This document shows, one piece after another, positions 1-12,300 of a stretch of DNA of 64,000 bases. The notes under the pieces are model-generated. The model saw only the letters and a program-made list of their open reading frames with translations. It made no database searches and was not told where the DNA came from. Both the position numbers and the translations under genes were made by a program. Position 1 is the stretch's first letter; every line of letters starts with the position of its first letter. This stretch comes from Phaseolus vulgaris. Taxonomy: Eukaryota; Streptophyta; Magnoliopsida; Fabales; Fabaceae. The DNA is taken from the NCBI RefSeq assembly GCF_000499845.2, contig NC_023754.2, forward strand, positions 8,162,403-8,226,402, read 5' to 3'.

Positions 1-162
1 AAGAAACATTGGGGGGATATTGACAAAGTTGCCAATTTTATTGTTTTGAGCCTTAGACCTTCAAGCTCTAATTCCATGTTGATTTTGTAAAGAATTAAAA
101 AGATTAAATGTATTGTTATTGATCAATTTAATAGCTTACAACAAAACAATCATAGAAAGCTA
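1..162. other. Unassigned AT-rich flank
   Basis: No coding potential or repeat border that I can name. It ends where similarity to the Tat-type LTR begins at about 163. Confidence 0.4.
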
Positions 163-1506
163 AGGACCTCGGTCCAAACACTTTGGTATGGTCAACTCGA
201 TTTTTGGGCCAACATGGGCCAAAAGGGTGGGCACGGAGTGCGGCCCAAGCGCTAAAGTAAGAAAGCTCGAAAAAGATAGTTAAAATAGGAGAAATATTTT
301 GTTTGTTTATAACACATGCTAATTAAATGCAAGTAAAAGTTGTTGAGAATAATGTTGTTAGCACTCGATAATAATGGTGCACATGTAGACAAAATATTTT
401 TTTTTTGTTAGCACCCGAAGATAAGAGGTGCACATGAACATGTGGTTTTTTTCATGGTTGTCAAACTCGCGAGTCTATGTAGACTCGTGGGAGCTCCGTA
501 GACTCGACTTGTAAACTCGTAAGAGTTTACCTTCATATTAAAAAAGAAAAATTAATAGTAAGTAACTTCATGAATGAGAATTATATAACTTCAAAGACTC
601 AAATAAAGAAGTTCATACCAATATACTGCTCCCCCAATTTCAATTTATGCCCAAAAAAAAAAATTTACAGCAACTTTTTCTAGTTAAAAAAGAAAGACAT
701 AATTTTGCAGCACAATTAAATAAAAGAATTCCAATTTAGAGACCATGTTATTTTGCAGCCTAATAGAAAAAACCCTAATCCCCTAAATCACACTACATAA
801 CCATGAAACCCTAATTTAACACCACCCATCTCTAACAGTACATGATGAACAACACTGTCGACCTACGACCCATGACCACCACAACCACCGCACTCCACAG
901 AAGAAGACGTACCACCTCCGCGCACTCCAAAGAAGATGCAAAGTGAAACCAAAACCAAAACGAAATGCGAAACTCTAAGGGCAATTTATTTCATTTAATT
1001 TTCCCCATTCAAAACGACACTATTTTGGGTTAAAAAGAAATCCCAATTGAACTCGCCAACTCAGACTAGACTTGCGATTTCACCGAGTTCACACTGAATC
1101 TGCCGAGTTTACTCAAAAAGCGACTCTACTACAAAGTTAACTCGATAAGGGCATGTGGACACGTAAACTCGGACAGGTCAACGAGTTAACTAGCGAGTAT
1201 GATAACCATGGTTTTTCTGTTATGATTATATGCTTTTTGTTAAGATTATGTTCTCATTAGTAGAAGTTGTTGAAGGAAAATCTATAAAAAGGGCTTAAGA
1301 CCCTCAGTAAAAGTACGCTATTTCTGAATAGTTAAGACTGAAACTGAACGCTTATTTTTTATGCTCTCACTGACTTAATCGTCGGAGTGTGATCAACAGG
1401 CAGAACCCCCTCTGTCCCAACGGAGCGTTGTTCCAGTGCACCAAGAGGAGACAGACCAAAAGCAAAGCTCTCCGTCCAGTCCAACTGAGGTCAACCGGCG
1501 AGAACA
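163..1506 (+). repeat. Tat-type gypsy LTR, copy A1 (5' LTR, 5'-truncated, interrupted)
   Basis: Shares blocks with the stretches at about 4992-5499 and 54027-54638: the phrase GGACCTCGGTCC, then GGTATGGTCA, a leader around 'ACTTGATCGTCGGAGTGTGA', and the end GGCGAGAACA. The 3' end at 1506 is followed after two bases by a primer-binding-like site, so this is the 5' LTR of a plus-strand element. The true 5' end (a TG terminus) is not seen, so the LTR is probably truncated on the left. A 758-bp hAT-like element sits inside it at 453-1210. Confidence 0.75.
453..1210. mobile_element. Non-autonomous hAT-like DNA transposon, copy 1
   Basis: The left end reads CATGGTTGTCAAACTCGCGA. The reverse complement of the right end reads CATGGTTATCATACTCGC, so the termini are imperfect inverted repeats. 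The 8-bp flanks are GTTTTTTT (445-452) and GTTTTTCT (1211-1218), one mismatch apart, the target duplication length of hAT elements. The related LTR at 5190-5225 lacks the insert and gives the empty site. No transposase ORF is present. The subterminal regions are rich in ACTCG/CGAGT motifs. Related copies lie at 9194-9760 and 40381-44179. Confidence 0.8.
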
Positions 1507-1508
1507 TT

Positions 1509-1526
1509 TGGCGCCCACTGTGGGGC
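1509..1526 (+). other. Primer-binding site of Tat-type element A
   Basis: TGGCGCCCACTGTGGGGC lies two bases after the LTR end. This is the kind of tRNA-primer site found just inside Tat-lineage gypsy LTRs. The minus-strand element B has a near-identical site at 33392-33409. Confidence 0.75.
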
Positions 1527-1536
1527 ACGATAAAAC

Positions 1537-2563
1537 TTGATCACATCCACATTTGTGATTGAGCCTCCTAAAGTGATGAGAAACACAACACAAGGACCGG
1601 AGGGATCTGAAGGAAATGATGCCCCCGTCTTACAACTCATGGATGCCATGAAGGCTCTCCAAGAGGTGAGCGAGGAGCACAAACGAGAGCAAGAGCAGAT
1701 CCAAGAGCGGATCCAAGAGGAAGCCAAGGCCGAGCAGAAGAAGCTCCGAACGGAAGCCTTCACCAACGTGACCGACGTTCCACTAGGGAATGATCTTTGA
1801 ACTTGTTAGCAAAAGATAATCCCAAGCCATTCTCGCAGGAGATTATGGATGAGCCCGTGATCACACCCAAGATCGCCTTTTTCACGGGGATAGAGAACCC
1901 TGAAAATCATCTTACAACATTCAACGCCCAGATGATTATCTCTGGAGAACCAGATGCCATCCGATGTAAGATGTTCATGGGCACTTTTATAGGTACAGCC
2001 TACAATGGTTCAATGGAATCCTGGATGATCAGATCACCTCTTTCTCTTAGTTCTCCAAAATGTTTAGAGAACTATTCTCGGTCAATAAGGTCAAACCCTC
2101 GAGGTTGTACGACCTTTTCGGCGTCAGACAAAGGGAGGGAAAGACACTGAAAGATTATCTGAATAAGTTATGTGCGGTCACAGTAAGACATCAAACGCAT
2201 GATGAAGAGATGATGATCGCCACCTTTAAACAAGGGATAGCGGCAAGACCGTTCAGTGATTCGTTGATCAGGAATCCAGCGGAGACATTTTCCGAGGTAC
2301 ATGAACGAGTTGTCGCCCACATTGAGGCAGAAGAGACTGTACTAAGGAAGAACGGCAATTCGCATTCAAGGCAACGAAACCTCTTCGGAGAAAAGAACAG
2401 ACTCGAGGTATGTACCATACATTGCTATGAAAGATGGCCTAAGATGAAGGCCATGGAAGAGTCAACAACTCGACCCAAGTTTCGAGTATCCTATAAAGAA
2501 CACTTGAGTATGCCAGGGGTAACAGACAAGCTAAAGTTCCCCAGAAGACGAATCGGAACTTAG
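1537..2563 (+). pseudogene. Tat-type gypsy gag, frameshifted and truncated
   Basis: Three overlapping reading frames together resemble a plant Ty3/gypsy gag polyprotein (Retrotrans_gag family). The first (1537-1800) is charged and coiled-coil-like, rich in E, Q and K. The second (about 1797-2050) has a block like the 'VTFTGVEDPEAHITTF' region of the gag at 33.0 kb. The third (2060-2563) has the core 'LYDLFGVRQREGKTLKDYL' followed by 'GIAARPFSDSLIRNPAETF'. The frames break near 1800 and 2050. The zinc-knuckle end and all of pol are missing because the sequence passes into Copia DNA at about 2590. It is part of the element that starts with LTR A1. Confidence 0.7.
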
Positions 2564-2589
2564 GATCGCGAAGAGATGCTTGGTGCGAG

Positions 2590-4092
2590 TTGGTCAGGCC
2601 ATGCTTGATGAAATGAATGCGCTTCAGAATAATGGAACTTGGGAACTTGTTCCTTTACTATCTAAGAAATTTGTTGTTGGTTGCAGGTGGATTTTTGCTA
2701 TCAAAGTTGGTCCTTATGGTACTATTGATCGTCTCAAAGCTCGTCTTGTGGCTAAGGATTATACCCAAATTTTTGGTTTAGACTATGGTGATACTTTTTC
2801 TCCAGTGGCAAAGATGGCTTTTGTTCGCTTATTCATTGCTATGGCTGCTCTTCAACAATGACCTCTTTATCAGCTGGATGTCAAAAATGTTTTTCTTAAT
2901 GGGGATTTGCAGGAAGAAATTTATATGGAGCAACCTCCCGGTTTTGTTGCTCAAAGGGAGTCTTTTGGATTGATATGTCGTCTTCGCAAATCCTTATATA
3001 GCCTCAAGCAGTCTCCTAGGGCTTGGTTTGGAAAATGTATCAATGTTGTTCAACAGTTTGGTATGACTCGCAGTGAAAGCAAATCATTCAGTTTTGTATC
3101 GTCATTCGAGTGTTGGGTGTATCTATCTTGTAGTATATGTTGATGACATTGTTCTTACCAGCAGTGATCACCATGGCATCTCACAAATAAAACAACACTT
3201 TTGTCAATACTTTCAGACCAAAGATCTTGCCAAACTCAGATATTTCTTGGGGATTGAGGTAGCACAATCCAACACTGGTATTGTTAGCGCTCAAAGAAAA
3301 TACGCATTAGATATTTTGGAGGAAATTGGGTTGATGAATTCAAAATCTGTTGATACTCCCATGAATCCCAATATCAAGCTTCTACCCAATCAAGGGGAGC
3401 CTCTTTTAGATACTGAGAAGTACAGGAGATTAGTTGCAAAATTGAACTATCTCACTATTACTCGTTCTGATATTTCCTTTGCAGTCAGTGTGGTGAGTCA
3501 ATTTCTTAATTCTCCATGTGAAGATCATTGGAATGCAGTCATTCGTATACTGAAGTACATTAAAGGCTCTCCTGCAAAAAGTCTATTATATGGTCATAAT
3601 AATCGTACTAAAGTCGTTTGTTATTCAGATGCTGATTAGGCAGGATCTCCATTTGATAGAAGATCAACTTCCAGTTATTGTGTATCCATTGGTGATAACT
3701 TGATCTCTTGGAAGAGCAAGAAATAAAGTGTTGTGGCAAGATCTAGTGCAGAAGAAAAATATAGAGTTATGGCCTCGGCTACTTGTGAGTTTATTTGGCT
3801 TAAACAGTTACTTAAAGAATTGCAATTTGGAGAGGTTACTCAAATGACACTGATATGTGATATTCAGGCTGCTCTTCATATTATCTCAAATCCAGTTTTT
3901 CATGAAAGGACAAAACATATTGAGATTGATTGTCATTTCATTCGAGAAAAGATTATATCAGGAGATATCAAGACTGAGTTTGTTAATTCAAATAATCAAT
4001 TAGCAGATATTTTTACTAAACCCTTACGAGGACCTAGGATTGATTACATTTGTAACAAGCTGGGTACATATGATCTATATGCACCAGCTTGA
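2590..4092 (+). pseudogene. Ty1/copia reverse transcriptase-RNase H, 5'-truncated and broken
   Basis: The order is RT then RNase H. RT motifs include '[10 protein letters not shown]', '[10 protein letters not shown]', '[18 protein letters not shown]', '[11 protein letters not shown]' and the catalytic 'YVDDIVL' near 3136-3156. RNase H shows 'SYCVSIGDNLISWKSKK' and '[12 protein letters not shown]', ending 'NQLADIFTKPL'. Lesions include a TGA near 2859, a frame change near 3060-3080, a TAG near 3637 and a TAA near 3724. Gag, protease and integrase are absent: the element begins abruptly inside RT next to a gypsy gag fragment. A purine tract (about 4091-4099) and an LTR follow directly. Confidence 0.9.
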
Positions 4093-4099
4093 GGGGGAG

Positions 4100-4270
4100 T
4101 GTTAGATATTATTAGATATAATTAGATATTATGAGATATTATAGATATTGTTAGATATCTCATATTTATGTAATGGGCTTAGCCCATATGTTTCTTTTTC
4201 CTATATAAACATGACCCTATGTGTTCAATATACACAAGGGATTTACCCTATTCTTTCTTTTCCTTTAATA
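4100..4270 (+). repeat. Copia 3' LTR, copy 1
   Basis: Starts TGTTAGATATTATTAG directly after the purine tract GAGGGGGAG. Contains a CTATATAAACATGA TATA-like block and ends near CCTTTAATA. It is nearly the same as 4517-4675 apart from small indels. Confidence 0.75.
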
Positions 4271-4272
4271 TA

Positions 4273-4516
4273 TGTGATAATCAGGTTGTTCTTCATATTA
4301 GCTCAAATCCAGTTTTTCATGAAAGGACCAAACATATTGAGATTGATTGTCATTTCATTTGAGAAAAGATTATATCGGGAGATATCAAGACTGATTTTGT
4401 TAATTCAGATAATCAATTAGCAGATATTTTTACTAAACCCTTACGAGGGCCTAGGATTGATTGCATTTGTGACAAGCTGGGTACATATGATCTATATGCA
4501 CCAACTTGAAGGGGAG
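4273..4516 (+). pseudogene. Second copy of the Copia RNase H end
   Basis: Repeats the last part of the RNase H seen at about 3856-4099, starting at a 'CDNQ'-type block and running through '[11 protein letters not shown]', a stop, and 'NQLADIFTKPLRGP' to the purine tract. It lies between two LTR copies, so the order is LTR, partial RNase H, LTR. Unequal crossover or template switching between related elements would give this order. Confidence 0.8.
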
Positions 4517-4675
4517 TGTTAGATATTATTAGATATAATTAGATATTATATATATTGTTAGATATTTCATATTTATGTAATGAGCTTTCCCATATCTTTC
4601 TTTTCCTATATAAACATAACCCTATGTGTTCAATATACACAAGGGATTTACCCTATTCTTTCTTTTCCTTTAATA
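4517..4675 (+). repeat. Copia 3' LTR, copy 2
   Basis: Begins TGTTAGATATTATTAG after a purine tract (GGGGAG). It matches 4100-4270 with a short deletion in the TTAGATAT-rich part and ends at the same CCTTTAATA. Confidence 0.7.
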
Positions 4676-4991
4676 CTCTTTAAGGCACCATCTCCTATAA
4701 ATAGGGTGCTTTGGCTCATGTTTTGTAAGATCAATTTCATGAGTAAAATGCGGTCAAATATTGCAAGTTTCTACTCCCTTGTCTAGTCTCTCTAGGTTCG
4801 ACACTTTGATCTTCACCTCCACATTTCTCCAAGTGATATGGCCCAACCAATCACTCTCCATACCTTTCATGCACCTACAAGGAACCCATAGCTCTATATG
4901 AGCGCTCCTTGATCCATCACATCCATTGTTTCCGCCACCCTTTTCAAATCTCCAAGAAGAACCGGTCATGAAGTGAAACCCATCATGGGGG
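4676..4991 (+). repeat. LTR-like fragment, family unassigned
   Basis: No protein-coding signal. It has a TATA-like CTCCTATAAATAGGG and the C/T-rich leader typical of a plant LTR R-U5 region, and it ends at a purine tract TGGGGGGCT that directly precedes the next Tat-type LTR. Confidence 0.35.
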
Positions 4992-5499
4992 GCTTAAGGA
5001 GTGCTCGGGACCTCGGTCCAAGCACTTTGGTATGGTCAGCTCGATTTTTCAGCCTGGGGGGTTTGTTTATAACCCATACGCTAATTAAATGCAAGTAAAA
5101 GTTGTTGAGAATAATGTTGTTAGCACCCGAGAATAATGGTGCACATGTAGACAGAATATTTTTTTGTTGTCAGCACCCAAAGATAAGAGGTTCACGTGAA
5201 CAGGTGGTTTTCTGTTATGATTATATGCTTTCTGTTGAGATTATGTTTTCATTAGTAGAAGTTGAAGGGAAATCTATTAAAGGGGCTTGAGACCCCGATA
5301 AAGATACGTTGTTTCTGAATACTTAAGACTTAAACTAAATACTTATTTTGTATGTGCTCACTGACTTGATCGTCGGAGTGTGATCAACAGATAGAGCCTC
5401 CTCTGTCCCAACGGAGCGTTGTTCCAGTGCACCAAGAGGAGACGAGACAAACCAGAAGCGAAGCTCTCCATCCAGTCCAGCCAAGTTCAACTGGCGAGA
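4992..5499 (+). repeat. Tat-type gypsy LTR, copy A2 (probable 3' LTR)
   Basis: Shares GGACCTCGGTCC, the GTTTATAACCCATACGCTAA block, the leader with ACTTGATCGTCGGAGTGTGA and the end CTGGCGAGAACA with copy A1. It is preceded by a purine tract. It lacks the hAT-like insertion of A1. Its right edge abuts chromodomain-integrase sequence with no gap, so this Tat element probably entered an older gypsy element. Confidence 0.75.
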
Positions 5500-5830
5500 A
5501 CAAGTGTGTTGGGCAGAAGAGTAATCACTGAGGCGGGCCAAACAATGAAACAGTGGAGATTCAGGTGGAAGGGCAGAGCACTGATGATACTACGTGGGAG
5601 TATGACCTTGTTCTCAAAAGTCAATTTCCTCATTTCAGACTTGAGGACAAGGCTGAGTTTTCAGAAGGCAGTTATAGGACCCTAGAGCCCAATTATGATA
5701 ACAAGCAAGACTGGGATCAGATGTTGGACCTAACTCCAAAAAAGCCCCTTACATGGAAAGTATACTCTAGAAGGAAGAGAGAATTAGTTAGTGAGGTGGC
5801 ATACCGTTACTGCTTCTGCAAAAGGAATTA
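5500..5830 (+). pseudogene. Chromodomain-type gypsy integrase C-terminus, fragment
   Basis: Across two frames the sequence reads 'VLGRRVITEAGQ', then 'GQSTDDTTWEYD' and 'SQFPHFRLEDKAEF', which match the chromodomain-like tail of plant chromovirus integrases. It is followed by a tail containing 'WKVYSRRKREL'. The catalytic core is absent. A second fragment of the same kind lies at 23896-24167. The frame changes near 5560. Confidence 0.65.
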
Positions 5831-6214
5831 AGTCAGCATATTCTGTTTTACAGCCTACTTTAATAAGACAGTGAGGAAATGAGGAAAGACAAAAAGAATA
5901 TTGTACAAGGGTGGTTAGGAGAGAGTCTCTCTCGATGGGGGGGTCATAGGCTCTGGTCTATCTTTTTTATTGGCTGTAACAACTCTGGTAGATAATACTT
6001 TTCATCAAATAATACAGTTGTGAAATCCTTGTTGGGATTTCCATTGTTTTTTCAAAGAGGAGTCATTCTGATCAAGGATAAGAGCAGAAAAAGGCCTTTC
6101 ATGTTTGCAATAGTTTTAGAAAAAAGGGGCACAGAACAGCTAAACAACAATTACTACATGTAGCAGCAGCAGAATAGACCATTAAAAACCAATGTACCAT
6201 CACTGCTTACTAAC
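5831..6214. other. Apyrase intron 6 sequence with probable LTR remnant
   Basis: To about 6050 this looks like the LTR side of the chromovirus fragment. From about 6055 to the exon 6 donor nothing is recognisable. I searched the minus strand here for a further apyrase exon and saw none. Confidence 0.4.
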
Positions 6215-6306
6215 CTCAGAAGTATACAAGAAGCTTTCAGAAACTTGTTCACCTAATAACTGAAAGAAGGATGAAGTGATTTTACAAGGTGGGTGAAGGC
6301 ATCCAT
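6215..6306 (-). CDS. Apyrase-like gene, exon 6
   Basis: 92 bp, acceptor TTTATACAG, donor TCTGAG|GTTAGT, phase 0. Encodes '[15 protein letters not shown]' through 'SFLYTSE'. It aligns with the Cys-rich block after the fifth exon in plant apyrases. No exon 7 is visible to the left; intron 6 runs into retroelements and off the window. Confidence 0.85.
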
Positions 6307-9300
6307 CTGTATAAAGAGAAAAACATTATTGGTGAATATATTTAAAATAAAAAATTATACTGAGCATGCAATTAACTATATAAGATTATTTGCATTGCTC
6401 AAAACAAATATTGATCATACATACAATCATGAATTAAAATCCAAAAAAACTGGACCCGTTTACTGGTCCTATCAAGTGCTTAAGTGTTTTCCTCAAAACT
6501 GGACCAGAATTAAAAACTATTGACACAAGAATTATGAGACTCCACCAAAAATATCAGAATCCACCCAACACAAGACAATGCTCCATTAATTTATAAAGCA
6601 GTGGGTTTTTTGGAACTTGGATATTATGCAATTCCTAGTGGGACGCTCGGTACAGTATTTAAGTGTTTGGTTTCTTCCTCATAATAGCTAGCTATTGAGG
6701 GTGGTTTCCCTATTGGATACTTGTCAATTGATATCAGCGCTGATTTGGAAAGAGCTACCGATGGAGGGTTTTGAATGGTCGAGGATTCTAACCAGAAGTG
6801 TCATTGAGTAAAGTATCATATAGTAAAAAAATTGTCAAGATGTCATTTCTTAAGGGTGGTCCTATGATAGAGAGGGAGCATGCATGATCAAATTTATGCT
6901 AAAACAGTAAAATATGAGAACATTATGCAACCTTCTGTTCTTTTTAACAATGACAAAGCTTCTGATCTGCATGTAGAGAAATTTCCAGCTGGTTGAAAGA
7001 TTAGGCGTTTTACATAACTTGCATTAGAGATCTGAGGGTACTCATACCCTCTAGGAATGCAAGGATTGATGATATTTCTTTTGCTAGATTTTGAAGCTGC
7101 AAAAACAATATACAAAAATCTAACTGTAATTATTCAATTATATATAAAACAAATGATTTTGTAGCATATTTTTCTTTAAAACTTTCACATCCCATGTAAA
7201 AAATTTAACGATCCATTGAATAATAGTTTTATTCCAAGTCTATTCTATATGCACAAATAAATGCTAGCAACCAACATATCAACTGAATAGAAAAGTGAAC
7301 ACCATATATGTAAGAAACCACGGAACCTAAAGATCAATATTATCACAAGGAATATTGAAAATTACATTATGAAAGTCAAACGGGTTATATCAAATAAGAA
7401 AGGGATTGTTCATAAATTAGCCAAATTCTTCCTGCACCATATCAATTTCAATCTGCACTCAATTTCCACTAAAATGATGAAAATGCCACTTAAATGAAAG
7501 AAGAGTGTGGATAAAAGAATAGTTCTAGAACCCCTTTTCGGAATACATTTTTGGATTTGAATTTCTGAAAAACATTTCTGAATTGTCGAAATTTTTTTCT
7601 ATAATGTATTTCCAGATTTTGTGTTCTAGAATGTATTTTTTGAATTCCAGATTTTAGAATCCAGAATAAAGAGTAATTTTGGAAATTTTGAAAGATGATA
7701 GGATGCAAGTTCAAATTGATATGGTGAAGGAAGAATTTGCCCATAAATTAAGAGTAAAAATCCTCTTCGTCCCTCGTATACAAGTGACAATAATTTGACC
7801 CTCCCAAAAATAGTTTAGACAAATTTAGTCCGTCAATTATAGAAAGCGAATAATGAATAATATACTATGGAAGCAATTGAATTACTCTTCAGTACTATTT
7901 GAACCAAAATATCATTCACTATTACTTAAGACCTTTTGCACATTAAAGTATACACTATTATTTTCCAATCTCAAATGTAAATAAAGAGGAAACAATATTT
8001 TTTCTTGTGTTAGAGATTACTCCCAGGAAAAATGTTTATTAACAAATAAAAACAGTAAACCATACTTACAAAGCTTGAACTCTCTATATTTCAGTCGCTC
8101 CTCTAATGATTTCCATACCACATCCTGTACAACGATTTTAGATTTGATTACAATAGAACATGGCATAGATAACTTGGCCAAACATAGGCAACCTATAATT
8201 GATTGAAAACAAATAGTTGTAACAATAGAAAACACAAACAACAAACCTTTAAGTATTTAAAAAAAAAAAACTCACAGATAATGTTAGAAAGGTAAAGTCC
8301 AAAAACTGCTAGCTAGGCCACGGAAATAGACAACTAAAGTTTGGAAGGTTTAGTTTCATTAGTGGGAATAATAATAGAAAAAGGGTCCAGTAGACTGACA
8401 GATATTTTGGTGAAAAGGTTGCTAAATTGTAATTGTAACTCATTTAGCGCAGACTTCTAATTAATTGAGAATAGAAAAGCATCACCCCATTGTAAGGGAG
8501 GAACCACTTGAAAGAGAGCATACATCTATTATATAAAAGGTTGCTAAATATTCAGTTTAAATTCTCCAACGTGATATACATCTATTATTGCATTTTGCTT
8601 TTCAATTTCAGTGAGTTCCTAACACCGTGTGACTATGTCTTGTGTATAATAGATAATGAATAATATTCATATACTTGAAATATGTAACGAAATAAAGCAT
8701 TTTTTACTGATCACAATCACACCATTTACATTCTCATCACCTCTATTTAACACAACCAAACTCTCCAAAATAAGAAAATAAAGGAGATAAAATTATGTTG
8801 AAAGGAATAACAAGATTTTAAAGATATTTTCTCCTAGATATTGAGAGTATTTTTACCCTAATAATTCGCTATTTTTACCCTCGTTCCCAACTTGCATACA
8901 ACATTCAAGAATCCACCTTGAGAAAGCCTTAGTGAAAATGTCCGCTAGTGTGGGACATGAGTTCTAACCACAAAACCTTTGTCAAGATTATCTTTCATGA
9001 TGTGTCAGTCAATTTAAATACTTTTAGTCCTATCATGTTGTATTGGATTATGGGCAATGTTTATGTTATCACAATATAATTGCATAGGGTTGGCAATCTT
9101 TATCTTAAGGTCATCTAGGACGATATTCATCTAGAGTCTTAAACACACACCTTGAGCAAGGGCTTGAAATTTAGTTTCTACAATAGAACAAGACATGATT
9201 GTCAAACTCGCGAGTCTAAGTAGACTCGTGGGAGCTCCGCAGACTAGACTCGTAAACTCATAAGAGTTAACTTTCATATTAAAAAAGAAAAATTAATAGT

Positions 9301-12300
9301 AACTTCATTTAGTTCTGAATGAGAATTATATAACTTCAAAGTCGTTGTAGACCTACAACCCGCGACCACCGCACAAACCGCCACGACCCTGCAACCTAAC
9401 CGCCACCACCGCGCGACCGATCCGTTCGATCGCCACAACCGCCGCACTCCACAGAAGAAGACGCACCACCTCCACGCACTTCACAGAAGACGCAAAGTGA
9501 AACCAAAACGAAAACGAAATGTGAAACCCTAAGGGTAGTTTATTTCATTTAATTTTTCCCCATTCAAAACGACACCGTTTTGGGTTAAAAAAAGACCCAA
9601 TTGAACTCGCCAACTCGGACCAGAATTTAACTCCGAGTTCACTCTGAATCTGCCGAGATTATTCAAAAAGAGAGTCTACTACCAAGTTAACTCGGTAAGG
9701 GCATGTGGGCATGTAAACTCGGACGAGTCAACGAGTTGACTCGCGACTTTGATAACCATTGAACAAGATACTCTCTTATTGTCAAGCTTTCTCCAAGAAA
9801 CATAGAATAAGAAAGGGTAGATTTTTTTCTCATTAACAAAACCTACATAGTTTAGATCAGTATACATCTATAGGGTTATATTGTCTTTTTTATAAATAGT
9901 AACATTTTCCTAGGCTAGACTTCAAGTATTGAATGATTTTATCAACTGCTTGCATGTGTCACTCTATGGGATCATGCATAAATCGGCTAACAACACTAAT
10001 TGTGGTCTCGTGTGTGATACATAAATATGTTTTCCTACCAATCTCTGATATTGGGGTTTTTCTAATCAAGAGCTTTCTTCATTTTCAATTCCATGATTGT
10101 GTTCAACAAGAGTTGTATTGATCTTTGCCACTAAAGTTGTACACGTAATCAAAATGAGTTGCCAGAGCAATGAAGAACTAGCACTATATTCATCTTTGCC
10201 ACTAGAGCAAATGTCTCCAATAGTTAATTCCATAAGTTTAAGTGTACCCCTTTGCAAGCAATTTGTCTCTATATCTATCTTGTCACATTTGTCTTAACTA
10301 TCTCTATAAATATCCATCTTCCCCTTACAACCCTTTTATCTCTTGGTTTGTCAACAATTTTCCATGTTGAGTTTCTTAAAGATCATCTCATTCCCCTTTG
10401 TAAATAGAATTATTTTTTTGAGAGTTCCTTTCAAGTATTGTAGAATGCAATAAACAACTCTTAGATGAGTCTCCTTTGGATTATGCAAGTACTAGCTTAC
10501 AACTCATACAACATAGGCCATGTCGAGCCTAGTGTGAGACAAGTAGATCAATTTCCCGACCATACTTTGATAAGATTTTCTATCCACAACTACATCTTCA
10601 ATTCATTTACCAAGTTTATTATTTTGCTCAATAAATGTCTCTTCTAGTTTGCATCCTAAAAACAACACAAAACAATGTAAATTCATTGTAAGCTTGTGAC
10701 AGAAATACAATTGGCAGATAATTTGGGAACATGCAAAACATCTTTCAAAATTAGATTCTAGTTTACTGTACAGGACCAAAGCGCTGGGCTCAGTTGATGA
10801 GAATCAAAAAGATGTTATCAATAGAAGAAATGGACAAGGGCCAAAGCATTTAAAGTTCTTCTTATTAGTCTTTGCAAAAGATGAGGCCCAAGCCCAAAGC
10901 CCAAGCCCAAGCCCAAGAAGGCCCAAGCCCAATAAGCCCAAGTCCAAGAAGCCCAAGTCCAAACCATGAGGGGCAAGGCCAAGCATTAAATAAAAGAGCA
11001 TCATTTGAATGACTCTTGTAGGAGGTGTGGATATTAAATAAATAGGTGTGAATGTATTAGAGAGAGTCACTTTGTCCATGTGACTTAGTAGGGGGTGTAG
11101 GTGTAGTTTTTAGGAGGTGTCATAGTAGAAAAAGGTCACACCTCCCATGTGACTTGTTTTTTGTGGGAATTTCAAATGAGTTTTATTTGAAATTTCCCAC
11201 CTATTTTTCAGCACCTTTAGGCTATAAATAAAGGTGCTTAGCTTGTACAATTCAGATTGGAATTTTATAGTAGAGAGACTATACTCAAATTTGGTGAGAA
11301 TTTGTGAGTTTTGAGTCTTCTTCTTCTTTGCCTTATCTTGTGAGCTATGGTGAGCTTCAAGTGGTGGCACTCCATCACTTATCTTGGTTCAAGGTTCCAA
11401 GTGGCGTGAATGGCTTCTTCCAATTCTCAAAATCCAGCAAGCATCTTCTTCTATAAGTGTTCTTCTTCCCTTTTCTTCAATTTTCCATTCGGTAGTTTTG
11501 ATTCCTAGAGTTTACTTCTTTTTCTACCGTTTAATTTTGTGTTTCCAGCATTGTGTTCTTAATTCTGTTTTGGTTCAGTAGCTATCATTTAAATTCTGTC
11601 CAGTTTTAATTCTTGTTCTTCTTTCCTTTTCTTTTGATTCAATTTGACAATACATGGACTTCCATATGAGTCTTGGTTGGTGCTTAGTTTTGGTGAGTTC
11701 TTGAATTTAGAACATTGATCCAATTCTAAAGTAAAGTGCCTTTCAAATCCAGCTCAAGTTGTTCCTAAGAATGTCAAGAATCATGTGTTCTTGTAGTTAC
11801 ATTCACATCATCAGTGCTCGGTGATCGGACATCAGCACCTGTGTCAAGCACATCAGATCGGTGGTTTGGTCGTGATAATGGGTCACGTAAGTGGGCCTCA
11901 GGTATGTGTGCTTTGAGGTTCATTCATATACTCAATGTGTATAAGGCCTAGTCAACGAAAAAGTGTGAGTGTTGTGTTTAGTACATTCGGGTCTAGCACA
12001 AGTAAAATATTCTCTAAAAACACCTAAGCCCAAGAGCGCTAGGGTTTTGGGGATAAGTTGCATGCATGATACGTAAAGGCTTGTACGCATACAGTGGAAA
12101 GATGGCCCCCTGATGCTGGTACATGAGTTGGTGCCCTGGCGGCCATGTTGTTAAGATTATGCACTCCAAGGAGGAAAGATTATGGCAGTTATCGTACTAA
12201 GATTGTGCACATTGTAACAAACTCTCCTCCCATCAAACCTACTTTCACTAGAGATAAGGTTCTCGTGAGAGAAGGGTTGTTACAAGAAGTAACCTAAAAG

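Noticed and set aside
5500..6214. Apyrase exon 7 between exon 6 and the left retroelements
   Set aside because: Reading the minus strand gave no block resembling the 'DEEDLLRYCFSSAYIV' region of relatives. The next exons must lie beyond position 1.
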